Assembly: GCA_030704615.1 (NCBI GenBank)
Contig: CM060731.1
Coordinates: forward strand, 67,686,756-67,746,755
Source: Takakia lepidozioides
Lineage: Eukaryota > Streptophyta > Takakiopsida > Takakiales > Takakiaceae
DNA length: 60,000 bases
Direction: 5' to 3'
A program made the position numbers and the translations under genes. The notes beneath the pieces were generated by a model. That model searched no databases. It saw only the letters and a list, made by a program, of their open reading frames with translations, and was not told the origin of the DNA. Of this stretch, positions 22,450 to 33,000 are shown in pieces (positions within the stretch are counted from its first letter, which is position 1; the number at the start of each line of letters is the position of its first letter).

Positions 22450-25270
22450 GCAGGTACGATTCCAAGACACTATGGACGTAATTCAGGCACCATTTTGGAT
22501 TCAACAATCCATGCGCTGAGGAGGTGTTCACCGATGAATCACAACCTGCATTGATGATTCTGACGAGAATGTTATGGGACGGACTTCCAGAGCACCGTTT
22601 AAATGCCGTGATCCGCTTGCATTGATAGTGTCTCGCATAACCGAAGGAATGGTTGGAGAGGATGGCAGTGCCTTGCTTGTGGGTTGCTAGGTAGGTCTAC
22701 TGTAGTTCGATCATGAGTAAGTAGGACCTGGTGCTGCTGTGGATTTTGTTTCTCAAACGCGTACAACAAGTCCTTCAAGAGTATGTGCGCGATTACTGCC
22801 GTGCAAGATCGGCCTCTACTACGGCTCGGTGTTGCTCATCCGCTGGTGAGTTTTGTGAGGGAGAGAGAAAAGAGGGGTGCAGGTGTGTAAAAGTTGGATC
22901 TTATAAACGAGTTTTCAGTCTCCTAATCCTGGAGGGGCATGGGGCAATACTGACGAGCTGTACATGCCTTGTCATGATTAGTGGCTCTAGAGAAAAGTAC
23001 TGAAGGATCATCTACCTATGAACTCCTGCTTCCGAAGATGCTTCTCATGATTCTCTTCTGTATACCCCGACGATAAAAAAAAACTTATCTTGAAGTTATC
23101 GGCTAGTTCCAGATGTAGGATGGACCATTTTAGACCTGGATGCTAGATCACAAGAGGAGGGGTATTAATGAAACCTCGGACAAAAGGAAGCTTATGATGC
23201 ATAGCCGATTATCTTCTATCATACACATAGTTGTGGTGTAACCTGGATATCGGCACGCACTGTAGAATGGACCATTTTGATTTCCGTCCCTTTGTTCGAA
23301 ATGCACTCATTGCAGTCGTGTGATCCAGCATCCAGGAAAGTGAGTCCCGTTGAGACATTCATGATCTCTAGCGAATTGTATAATGTTCACCTGGTAAATT
23401 GCAGGTGCGATAGTCCTCGTCACTTCGTCTTGAGCTTGAGCTTGCAAGGTTATAGAGTGTTTTGCGGTCAAGAAACCTGTCTATCAAGATATTGGGTTCT
23501 GGGCTAACAGTCAACTTCTTCCACAATATCTTCCGTATCAGCACTAGGGAGGGCGGGTCGATACCATTGTAAAAGCGTGGATCTGTCTATACAATTCACA
23601 GCGATGGCTGGTTTACGTTTGAGTGGCTTCATTGGCCAATCTTTGAGGCCGACCAATAGACCATTTCACGCATTTCAAGATAGAATGCACACCCCCATTT
23701 TACAGATCAGAATGGAGGCAGCTCGTGATCAGCAGCTCATGGGCTCTAATGCAAGTACGTGCAGATCCTCTCTATTTTCTTACTCTTGTTCCGGTGTAGG
23801 ACCCCCGAATTTTATGACTGTCATACAAGCATTGCAAGCCTAATATTTTTTGTCGAAGTAGCGTAGGGTTTGATATCGGTGGTGAGGATTTCCATATCGG
23901 TCAGCCAATATGTAGAATTACTCTCCAAAGCTTGCATCAGTATCGGAAAAACGTTCTGCCAACACAAAGATTCACTAGTATAAGCAGTTTTCTGAACAAA
24001 TCTAGCAGAGGTCCAGCTCCACTATTAGACTCGCCTAAGTGAACATATGCGGATGAGCTATGAGGCCAGAGTAGTGTTCCATGGCTGAATATGTTAGGTG
24101 CAACTGCAATGACTTGCTTCAATTTGATCCAAGGTCACAGCTATACAGGTCATGCGCTAGTATTCATCACCTGGTTGGAAGTCATTGGGATCAGGGTACA
24201 TGTTCACTTGGTTTTTATTGCTTCATGATTTAGAGTACAGCTGAAATAGGCTACAGATCTGGATGGTTGATGACCAATGGACTGCACATGGGCCTATTTT
24301 GTTGGCACCCATATCTACAGCTTTGACAGTTTGCGCCAACGGGGTAGTACATGAGTTGAAACAAGTATCTACTCTCGTGGACCCATCGAAGGATTATTAT
24401 AGCGAGAAACCCTTAAGTCATACTATAATCGAGGTAAGTCCTGGGGACTGCCCAGAGAGATTTTAGGGGTCTTGTTACATGTACAGTGGAGGTATCTTTA
24501 GAATGTTGTAACCTTCATTCAGTACATCTCAGCCGTAAGAACGGAGTAGAAATGTCACATTAAATAATGTTAAATTATTGCTCGTTCAAGTTAGAAGCTC
24601 TAGGACATGTGAAGTTATCAATTGGATAGAGCCTAGTCTATCGCATTTATCTCACGATGTCTTTAATGTTTATGTGCAGACTCCTGGAAAGGCAAAAAGG
24701 ATGACTGAATGGATTGAGATAGTGAGGGGTATGTTCCACTCCATGACCGTAGCTCTTACGATAAGCGAAATGCAAACAACAACCTTCAATGCATGTATGC
24801 ATCAAATATGTAATTCAATAATTACATGTACGTGCAACCCATGCTGTATCATAAGGGGAATTGGATGGCTCTGGAGGACCAGAGTTCCCCCGGTCTCTGC
24901 AATGGATTATTGATAACCAACTCCCGAACGGTGACTGGGGAGACCCCGACCACTTCTTGGGGTTTGATCGTGCCAGCAACACTCTTGCGTGTGTGATTGC
25001 CTTGAGAACCTGGGGAAGTACGGGTGCGAGTGTGGAGAGAGGTGATAAGAACTCTTACAACCCTAAGATATTGTTTTCCAAGGTGCGTGTTTGGTCATGG
25101 CTGTTCGAGCGAGCGTTATTGAACATTAGGAGCATGGAACGCTTGCTCGACTTGATTGTTTGTATCACTTTTCAATCAACGCTTGAGTAGTACGAGTTCT
25201 TACATATTGATATAGAACTGATTATGCTCATCACTTTTTCTTGCAGTGGACTAGGTGGATCGCATCACTC
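22450..25270 (+). pseudogene. Bifunctional CPS/KS-type diterpene synthase, copy 2 (truncated)
   Basis: A duplicate of copy 1 including upstream flank: 22491-22720 aligns with 13980-14200. Exon 1 (23604-23754) and exon 2 (24330-24433) are open and nearly identical to copy 1. Exon 3 begins at 24604 after a conserved AG but has lost 2 bp after GACATG, giving an early stop. It also carries a small inversion that destroys the SPYDTAW codons (24831-24859). The [10 protein letters not shown] and [10 protein letters not shown] region (about 24905-25020) is intact in sequence. Exons 4-8 are missing. The sequence jumps at about 25120-25200 to the intron before the class I exon and stops inside that exon at 25270, where SWIM-transposon sequence begins. 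No functional product is possible. Confidence 0.87.
24831..24859. other. Micro-inversion in diterpene synthase copy 2
   Basis: The 29 bases here are the exact reverse complement of 15838-15866 in copy 1, the bases encoding [10 protein letters not shown]. An unrelated stretch of about 80 bp (roughly 24750-24830) precedes it, so the change is an inversion with inserted filler DNA. Confidence 0.85.
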
Positions 25271-26409
25271 ACAGGGTTGTTCCGACCTTATCATAGTGGG
25301 GAGTCGAAGGACCACAAGTTTTGGTTCTGCCCAGACGATATGGCACGATGCATCAAGGGAACAGTTCGTCCTTCGGTGATAATGAAACCCCCTCCCCCTG
25401 CAATTTGGCCTGTGAAACTTGGGGACGTCGCTGTCAACAACCGAGATAAGCATGCTGGAGGAAGGAGGGTTTTGTCTTGCACGATCCCGAGTGGTGCCCT
25501 TGTGCACTGTCGGCACAGATGTGCCACAAGCTCCGGCAATGCCTCCACCCGGTGCCGACTCCCACCCAACAAAAAGAGATGGAAAAACAGTGCGCCGTGT
25601 CGCTTCGGGTGCAGATCACGAATGCAAGATGGAATCGGCTAGAATTTTGCAGGCTCGGGTGGCTCGTATCACCGAAGTCCCTGCCTCGGGGTATGGACGG
25701 ATTTACACAGTGCTGTCTATTGGCTCAGTTCTTCATGGCAAAGAATATCAGGTTACCGTGGGGAATTCCCTACTTGCACTTGTCCGGATTTTGTAACGAT
25801 GCGTGAGGGCGCTCTCGGCATGAGAGGGAAGTGGGTCCCCTGCAAGCATCAATATTACATATACCTTGTAATTATGTGTTGCGACGGTAAGAGAGACCAA
25901 TTCATTCACCAAGCCACACTAGGCTACGGAGAAGTCATCACCCTTCTGCAGCGGGACACCTCACGTAGGGCTCCGCCAAATTCTCTTTGAACACATACGA
26001 GCCATGCCCGCTTCCCACACTGGTTTCTAGGTTACCGTGTGAAGACTTTGCATTTAGGACAAACACATACATTTCGTTCACGGAACCAGGGCAAATGCAC
26101 ATGCCATTCATTGTAAGCGTCTATCTATGAATTGAAATAAAGTGTGTCAATCATTCTGAGCTCAATTCTGCCATATTTTCATATTCCTCTTTTTGTGCAG
26201 GCATTGCAGACATGGTGCATGGTGGCCCCCTTTGTTTTGTCCACGGTAATAGGCCCTCTTCTTGCAATCCTCGCCTATAGGACCTGCTTCTCCAGCAGAT
26301 TTGTGCCGCTCACGCTTCTTTGAAGCGTGAGCTCATCTCACGCTTTGCAGCTACAACGTGAACTCAGCTCCCAGGCTCACGGGGCTGGGCTCACGCCGTA
26401 GCTACGGTG
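25271..26409 (+). mobile_element. Transposon end fragment with SWIM zinc-finger transposase C-terminus (copy A)
   Basis: About 1.14 kb, nearly identical (about 20 differences by eye) to 38820-39958, the right end of the complete element described below. It encodes GLFRPYHSGESKDHKFWF and later RVARITEVP, YTVLSIGSVLHGKEYQVTVG. After a one-base frame change it gives TCTCPDFV and GKWVPCKHQYYIYL, a CxC-x(n)-CxH SWIM zinc finger, stopping at 25990. The last 120 bp carry CGTGAGC words and the terminal CCGTAGCTACG. The left side is cut where diterpene synthase sequence begins; the right side abuts the CACTA transposase. It is a fragment and its missing part cannot be located here. Confidence 0.8.
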
Positions 26410-28214
26410 CACTGGATCCAGCAGGACTTGAGGGTGCGACCCCATGAAAGCAGAGCAAATACGGTGTTAATGCCAGCAGCCCCTTACGTCTTGAGTGCAG
26501 AGGAGCATAAATCATTCTTGAAGACTCTGTCATCGTTGAAGGTGCCCACCGGGTATGCATCTACTTACAAAAAACACGTGGAGGATGGAAAGTTGACGTA
26601 TTTGAAGAGTGATGATTATCACACACTAATGCAACAAATCCTTCCGTTGTGTCTACGTGGTTTGATGGAACCTGGTCCACGACGTGCCATAATGCGAGTG
26701 TCAAGAGTTTTCAGGAAACTTTGTTGCAAGGTTGTAGATCCTGCAGATATGCACTCTCTACGTGAAGAGGTTGTCATCACGTTGTGTCTCCTAGAAAAAG
26801 AGTTTCCACCTTTGTTCTTTGATGTCATGACTCACCTGCTGGTACACTTGGTTGACGAGTTGGCTATCCGTGGACCTGTAAACACGAGGTGGATGTATCC
26901 GGTGGAGAGGGCAATGAAATACCTCAAGGGATATGTTCGTAATAAGGCAAAACCTTAAGGCTCCATGGCAGAAGGGTATGTGTTGGATGAGGCACTAGGC
27001 AGATTTCCCCGCAACCAGGAGGCGAATTTGGGATGCCGATGAGGACGAGGGAGTGGAGGGAGTGGTTGGGGAGGTCCTCAAAGGCGCTGGCAGAATTCGC
27101 AAATTGGATGTGGATTTGCGCAGTCTAATTCACTATTATGTCATTAACAACCACACGAGCATAGCTCCTTGGATTGAGTGAGTACTGTTCCTTAGCACTT
27201 TCTGGCAAGTTTGCATGTGTATGAATTTCATTTCATGGTGGACAGTGACAGTCAATTTACAATTCCTGTGCTCTCGATTGCAGGAAGTATGAAAAAGCCC
27301 AAGCAGATGTGGAATCAGGTCGGTCTGCTTTTTGGGGAGAGGTACTTGGCAACGTGGAGCCTGGTCACAACATTGAGAACACAGAATATCCTGCGCATTT
27401 GCAATTACTGCCTCATTTTCAATCTTGGTTGGCTCAGGCTGTAGAAGATGATGTGACTGCAGGAATGAGGGATGATGAGGCGCTCTTGGAGGAAGTGATT
27501 GATCTGTCAAGACCCCCGTCTGTGAATGCAGTGTCATTCAAGGGACTGAGTGCGTATGGGAACCACTACATGGCCAGCACAGTCCGATCTAACCAGTTGG
27601 TCACATATGACAGTGGGGTGAGTTCTATGTTTGAACATGAGGACTGTCAAGTGCGCTATGTGGGCATTGTGAAGGAAATATTACAAGTGGAGTATGACAA
27701 AACTAAAGTTGTCATGTTCATTTGTGGGTGGGTTTGTGCAAAAACTGTGGGGAGGAATGCCTCCATGAAGAAGGATGAGTTTGGGTTTACCCTAGTTAAT
27801 TTCAAACACATGTTACCGGCTAATGATCAACCCTGCTTGTTTCCATCACAAGCTGAACAGGTTTTTTTTTCAGATTGTGTGCAAGAAAAAGGATGGAAGG
27901 TTGTGTTGGAGAAGAATCCACGATCGCTGAGAGTGGTGCATGATGTGTCAACATCACTATCGGACAATACAGATAGCAGTGGCATGTCAGCTCCCATTCG
28001 GCTCATTGATGATGTTCGAATTGGTGGGCAACCATGTACTCGCCCTCGCCCTGTCCTTGCAGTAGAGGTCACTGAAAAAGCCATGGAAGCTCTGTTCAAG
28101 ACCCCCATTGGGAATACAAAGGTGCCTGCACAAGAAAATGATGAAGCAAACTGTGAGGAACATTCAACTTCAAGCAGTGAGGATGAAGACAATCTACCTG
28201 ATATAGACTTGTAG
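26410..28214 (+). pseudogene. CACTA (En/Spm) transposase, C-terminal half
   Basis: The first part (to 26958) matches the tnp2/DUF4218 region: PYVLSAEEHKSF, PPLFFDVMTHLLVHLVDEL, GPVNTRWMYPVER and LKGYVRNKAKP. The next codon, normally Glu before GSMAEGY, is TAA. A frame change follows before WDADEDEGVEG and IHYYVINN. A GT-AG intron (27178-27283) is in phase. The second exon (27284-28214) is open and encodes the DUF4216-like region (GNHYMASTVRSNQL, CQVRYVGIVKEILQVEYD, SQAEQVFFSDC) and an acidic tail. The catalytic N-terminal half is missing; the gene starts abruptly at the SWIM-transposon end. It belongs with the TNPA-like gene and CACTA terminus downstream on the same strand. Confidence 0.85.
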
Positions 28215-29754
28215 TTAGTTGGCGCCCTTGATGGTTGTGGTCTCCAAGCTCTCTCAGCTTTGCTTCATAGATGTTTCTCTGCATGCAAGTGAATCCTTAT
28301 GTGAAGGTAAGTCCCTGTTGGCATAAGCTCGTGTTTAATTGTCGTCTTGGTATTTGGAGCCGCCAATTCGATTGGGGATATTTTACCTTCTGGCAGATAG
28401 TGGCCTGTCATACTGGGGGGGAAATTGAGCAGCAGCTGCTGGACTGTACAACACTTGAAACTGTACTTTTGACTCGGACCTATCTGGTTGGCCATTCAGT
28501 GACTTGCAGATATTATCCTTCTGTGCAATCTCGTTTCCCCATTTGCTATTGCTTTGTGGTTTTGCGATTAAAAATTCAATTAGGAGAATGGTTGCCAATT
28601 ATTCCTCACACATGGTTATTCTCAGTGTTCAATGCTCCGTGATCTGGTCGGACTACTGACAATCATATTCTATCAGCAGTGTTTGTGCCATCTATATTTC
28701 GAGTTCATTTATTTTGTTCAATATACATGTACACAGTCCTGATACACTAGCAACAATAGAATTTGTTTTTCCTCCTTGACTTGGAGTGGCGTAGCTCGCT
28801 ACACTCCCGCTTTTCAGCGTTTTGAGCGTGCGTAGAGAATGAATACATATGCAATGGAATTCAACCGACATTAATTAATACCCTGTGAGAGAAATCAGAA
28901 TGAAGATGGTAGACTTGCACTATGCTTGAATGGAGGGGAAAAACTCCACCAAGGAGAAAAATAAAGACTTTGGACTATGCGTCGAGTGATTGGCCAGCCA
29001 AAAAAGCCTTACCATGAGACTCAGATCGAAGAAGCAAAGTGGTCAGCCTCCCTCTATAAGTGGCATTTCCTCAGTAGCATAGACTCTGACGATTGGGCTT
29101 CCCAATAGGACAGGCGGCATCAAACAACGATAAATAGACGAGCTCTGCTGAGCCGTGAAATTTCCACGATTGATCTAACGTTTCATAGTGCAGATCAATT
29201 GGGGCAGTCGATGACATTGATCATCGACGGCTTAAAAAACCATTGTAATCTGATTATGTAAGCTAACGCTCTGTGGTATGCATACAAGAATATTCTTCCG
29301 CCTGCTCTAAATTCCACATTCCTTGGCAGCAGATTATGCCACATCGCTTCAATTATCCAATGTGTTTTTGTTTTTCTGCATTTATACTAAATAATATCTA
29401 TCATTAATTGGGACACCAAATAAGAGTCACCGCGACATTATCCATAGTCAACAACGTTTGACCACGCTCCAAAATCTCTAGAGTCAGCTTCGTTACCCTT
29501 TAAAGGCATACGTGTGACTTATAATCACTACTCTTCTTTGGTCAAACCACGTTGACTTGAATTCCAAACTTTATGGAGTCGTTTAGTCATATACCCGACC
29601 TTTTTTAGGCATATCCATGACTTCTTTGTGCCTGTCCCACTTTGAGTCATGGTTTGAGTCATGAAAACCATGACTCTCCAAAAAAGAGAGTAAAAAAAAC
29701 CATGATTTGGCGTAGTGTAGTGGGGGAACAAAAGACAAGGGGGAGCTAGTTCAG
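28215..29754. other. CACTA interior without a recognised gene
   Basis: 1.5 kb between the two CACTA genes. One plus-strand frame (28271-28642) shows no motif. A direct duplication of about 40 bp (GGAACAAAAGACAAGGGGGA at 29725 and a near copy at 29786) leads into the TNPA-like start. Confidence 0.5.
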
Positions 29755-30836
29755 ATGAGCGTGCAGCTGGTGGAGGGCATTAGCGGGGCAACAAAAGACA
29801 AGGGAGAGGTAGTTCAGAAGAGCGTGGACGAGGTAAAGACCTCGGGTCCCCGCAACCTTGATTTGCCAAAGATGAAGGTGCCCCCCTTAGAGACCAATAA
29901 GGTCGGTGACCCCATTGGTGAGTATTGGGAGGCCATGAAAAAAGTAGCCTTTGACTTGGCGGCGAGGTGGTTCCCTTGGCATATTGATTGGCCACGCCAA
30001 TCACATCGCCATAGGCGAGCATTCGTGCAAGCACTTGAGGGCACATTTCCGGGTGAGTGGAATGAGGGGAAGCTCTTGGAGCTGGTGGGAAAGAACCTCA
30101 AGGACAAGAGGTACCGTGCGCGACAAACCATTCGCAAGGCACTCAAGGCGGGGGTCGAACCAACGACCATGCCACATGGAATAACCAAGGTAAGACGCAC
30201 TTTCACTTGTCATTGGTGTCTTTGAATGCATGTTCATTGCGGTATGGAGTTCATTAACATTTATAGCGTTTTTGTTGGGGCTGGACAGGAATCTTGGGAG
30301 GCTCTCATCGCAGGGGAGAGGGCAGAGCTGAAGGTGGAGATCTTCGCAAGGGGACATGCGGCAACTGCAGCCCGCCTCGAGAAGTGTGCGGAATCAACAC
30401 ACAAGTGGGGCCCCGGCGGAAGCAAGAGTTTTGTCACCCGATTCGTAAGTGTTCTTTCTCTTGTCATACCCATTCTTATTTTTTAGCTTCTCCCTTCCAT
30501 TATGAATTCTGACCTGTCATTGCATTTGTATGTCATGTGCAGAAAAAGAAGTTTGAGAGGCCTCCCTCCACCATTGAGCACATCTTTTGCAAGACTCAGG
30601 GGTGGAAGGCCCTTGTAGCCTCAATGGCCAAGACGCCACAATTGACGGAGGATAATGCATTTGTAGGGGTGGGGATGGGTAGTTCAGTGTCTCGGCCGGA
30701 TGGGGGAGAGCCAGTAGTAGGGGGTGGTTCGAATGATGTAATCTCGGACTCGGCCTCATCATCCTCCAAATTGGAGGCCCAGCGTAGCTTGCATTCCTCG
30801 GACAAGTACACCTATGACTCAGGTGATGAGGAGTGA
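29755..30836 (+). CDS. CACTA TNPA-like protein (plant transposase Ptta/En/Spm type)
   Basis: Three exons (29755-30189, 30289-30444, 30543-30836) with GT-AG borders stay in one frame and give about 295 residues. TNPA-like proteins bind subterminal repeats of CACTA elements in the nucleus and assist transposition. Visible features are RWFPWHIDWPRQSHRHRRAF and KDKRYRARQTIRKALKAG in exon 1, ESWEALIAGERAELKVEIFA and GPGGSKSFVTRF in exon 2, and a Ser/Asp/Glu-rich C-terminus (SSDKYTYDSGDEE) in exon 3. The W-x-HW and GGSKSF blocks are characteristic of the family. The N-terminus holds a short tandem duplication (TKDKGE-VQ-SV twice), so a start upstream of 29755 is possible. No stop or frameshift is seen, in contrast to the transposase next door. 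Confidence 0.8.
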
Positions 30837-31771
30837 GGGATGGTTCCAAGTTAGAGACATGTAAAGGTAGTACTCGCTTTATGTATATATTTCTTCAGTT
30901 ACCATTTCGATCCTCATTCTAACCTTAATGGACATGTGGATTCTAATCTAACCTATAGATTAGAATGCATGCATTTCATGCAAGCACGAGGCACACCCCA
31001 ACCCCCAAGAACCCCCCCCCCCCCCCCCCCCCCCCCCAAATGAAAAAAAACCCCAAAACCCCACCCAAATACCAGCTGGCTACCCTCCCACCCAGCGACG
31101 CCGGCGCGACGGCCGGGTGCGACCAGCGACTCTGCTGCGATCCCCGCCGTCGCAACATAACCACGCCAACGTGGAGCTAGCGACGCCACGAAGGGGCTGC
31201 GACTCCAGGGAGTCGCACACGAACGTGCCCTCCCATGGAGCTAGCGACGGCCCCCGGGGGCTGCGACGTCCCTACGATTCCCGGGCGTCGCTACCAAACC
31301 TCCTTACCCATGGGGGTCTAGCGACGCCCCCAAATGGCGACGACGTCATGGCGATTCCCGGGCGTTGCCCGGCTGCGACGTTTGGGCGACGCCAGCGTGT
31401 GGCTAATTCTGGGAAGGGGCGACGTCCTTGCGACTGCCCCATGATGCAGGGGAAGGGATGGACCCCCCCTCCCTGCCCTTTGTTGCAACTCCTGAGAGTC
31501 GCCATATTGTGTCGCCCCGGAGGGGCAGCGTCTTTTCGCCGTCGCTGGTCGTGGCTAGGTGGACCCAAGGGATTAGCGATTCCCTTAGGTCGCTAATCTG
31601 CGACGTTCCGGGAGCGACGTGGTGGCGACTTCCCGACGTTGCAATTTGTCCCCGGCGCGCCCCGGGCGCTGTAGTATATTTTCGTCGCTAGGCGCGACGT
31701 TTTGGAGGGCATCGCTAAACCCCCCCCCCACCCCCCCCCACCCCCCCCCCCCCCCCCCCAACGTAGTAGTG
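30837..31771. mobile_element. CACTA subterminal region and right terminus
   Basis: GC-rich DNA packed with TAGCGACG, GGCGACG and TCGCTA words in both orientations, bounded by C tracts near 31013-31037 and 31716-31759. It ends at 31771 with ...ACGTAGTAGTG, i.e. CACTACTACG in reverse complement, a CACTA-type terminus. The same subterminal words occur in the 493-bp element at 8251-8743. The matching left terminus of this larger element is not in view, so its 3-bp duplication cannot be checked. Gly- or Pro-rich open frames here are artefacts of the C tracts. Confidence 0.78.
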
Positions 31772-32294
31772 TGCCTATGAGGAGGCAAGCAGGCTGTAAG
31801 GCACAGCTCAGTTCCTCGGTCAGGAAACAAACTAAGGCAGGCGCAAGAGAAGATGGGCAGCGCTAAGGTAAGGGAGAGTACCAGACCAAGCTGCAGGATC
31901 CCAGACCAAAATGCATGCCAATACCAGGGGAATTTCAACCAACATCAAACTGTAGAAGATCCCAAGTGTCAAGTAAAATCTAGAGGAACATAAGGATAAT
32001 CCAACAAATGACACAAGGCATAGGGGTCTGAAACAAGTACAGTAGGTGAGGGAGATCGTTCAGCAGGGGAGACAAGATCACTTAAGGTAGTGTAGGGTGC
32101 ATGGATTTTGGATTCGCCTCTAGTCAAAGCATCTGCATTAACATTGTTCTTCCCACGCTTGTATGAGATGGTGAAGTCATAGCCTTGCAGAATTAGAGCC
32201 CATCTAGCTAACCTGCCAGTGAGTTCATGAGGAGTTAGCAAGGCTTTTAAAGGGAGATGGTCAGTTTCAATGGTAAAATGACAGCCATGTAAAT
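31772..32294 (-). pseudogene. Ty3/gypsy pol fragment: RNase H distal part
   Basis: The minus-strand frame reads HFTIETDHLPLKALLTPHEL, GRLARWALILQGYDFTI and YKRGKNNVNADALTR, the end of the RNase H domain of Ty3/gypsy pol. It continues directly, across the 7.66-kb transposon, from the RNase H codons at 39959 and above. Below 31969 the frame is lost and no integrase is recognisable before the CACTA terminus at 31771. Confidence 0.85.
32286..32294. repeat. 9-bp target-site duplication, left copy
   Basis: CATGTAAAT, repeated at 39959-39967. Removing one copy and everything between rejoins the RNase H reading frame of the gypsy element in phase. Confidence 0.93.
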
Positions 32295-33000
32295 GGGGGG
32301 TGCTATTCCGTGAGCCTGGAGGCGTGAGCCTGTGAGCCCAGGAAACCGTGAGCCCAGCACAGGCTCACGCCACGTCAGCATACATACAGGGCCTATTTCC
32401 GTGGGTGTCACCTATTTCCGCGGGTTGATCAACCATTTCCCGGGAATGCAGAGTGGATATGTTACATCCATTGTATCCATTGCATCCATGCAGACGTTAT
32501 CAACATACCAAGCCCTCACAAGTTTATGTGGGTACGTCGTGAGGAGGTGCACACTGACATGATCTAAAGCGGAACCCTGCGAAATCTTTTCTTACTCACC
32601 ACCCTTGCGAACATGCCAGGTATGTGCGGGAGCATCATGGATGCTCATTAGATTTGAGAATGCGTCACAGCTCTTTGATGAGGTGGACTTCACCGTGATG
32701 GATTCACCAACCATTCTTCTAGCAAGAATGGTTTGGAGACCAACGACCAAATGATGCGAGAATGCTGTACACGAACCAAAGTCGTTTGTTTGTTTTTGCA
32801 ATGCACTCAAGTCTGTGAGGTCCAGAAAACACTAAATAGATTTAAGGAACAATCCGGGCAGTCCATGCAACCCCCATCTCCAACAATAGTTTGTTCCCAT
32901 TAATGTGCATTCCACGCACACATTGCAAACTGGACAACAAGGACACACAACCATCCCATTTCAAATTTGGCCCCGAATAAAACCAAAAGAAAACTTCATA

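Noticed and set aside
24598-24610. Nonsense codon (TAG) at the start of exon 3 in diterpene synthase copy 2
   Set aside because: The TAG is the acceptor AG (CTCTAG before GACATG), matching CTCCAG in copy 1. The real damage is the 2-bp deletion just after.
28271-28642. 123-codon frame after the CACTA transposase
   Set aside because: No motif, and it overlaps opposite-strand frames of similar length; most likely non-coding.
30953-31189. Glycine-rich or proline-rich protein
   Set aside because: Open frames arise from poly-C tracts in the CACTA subterminal region.
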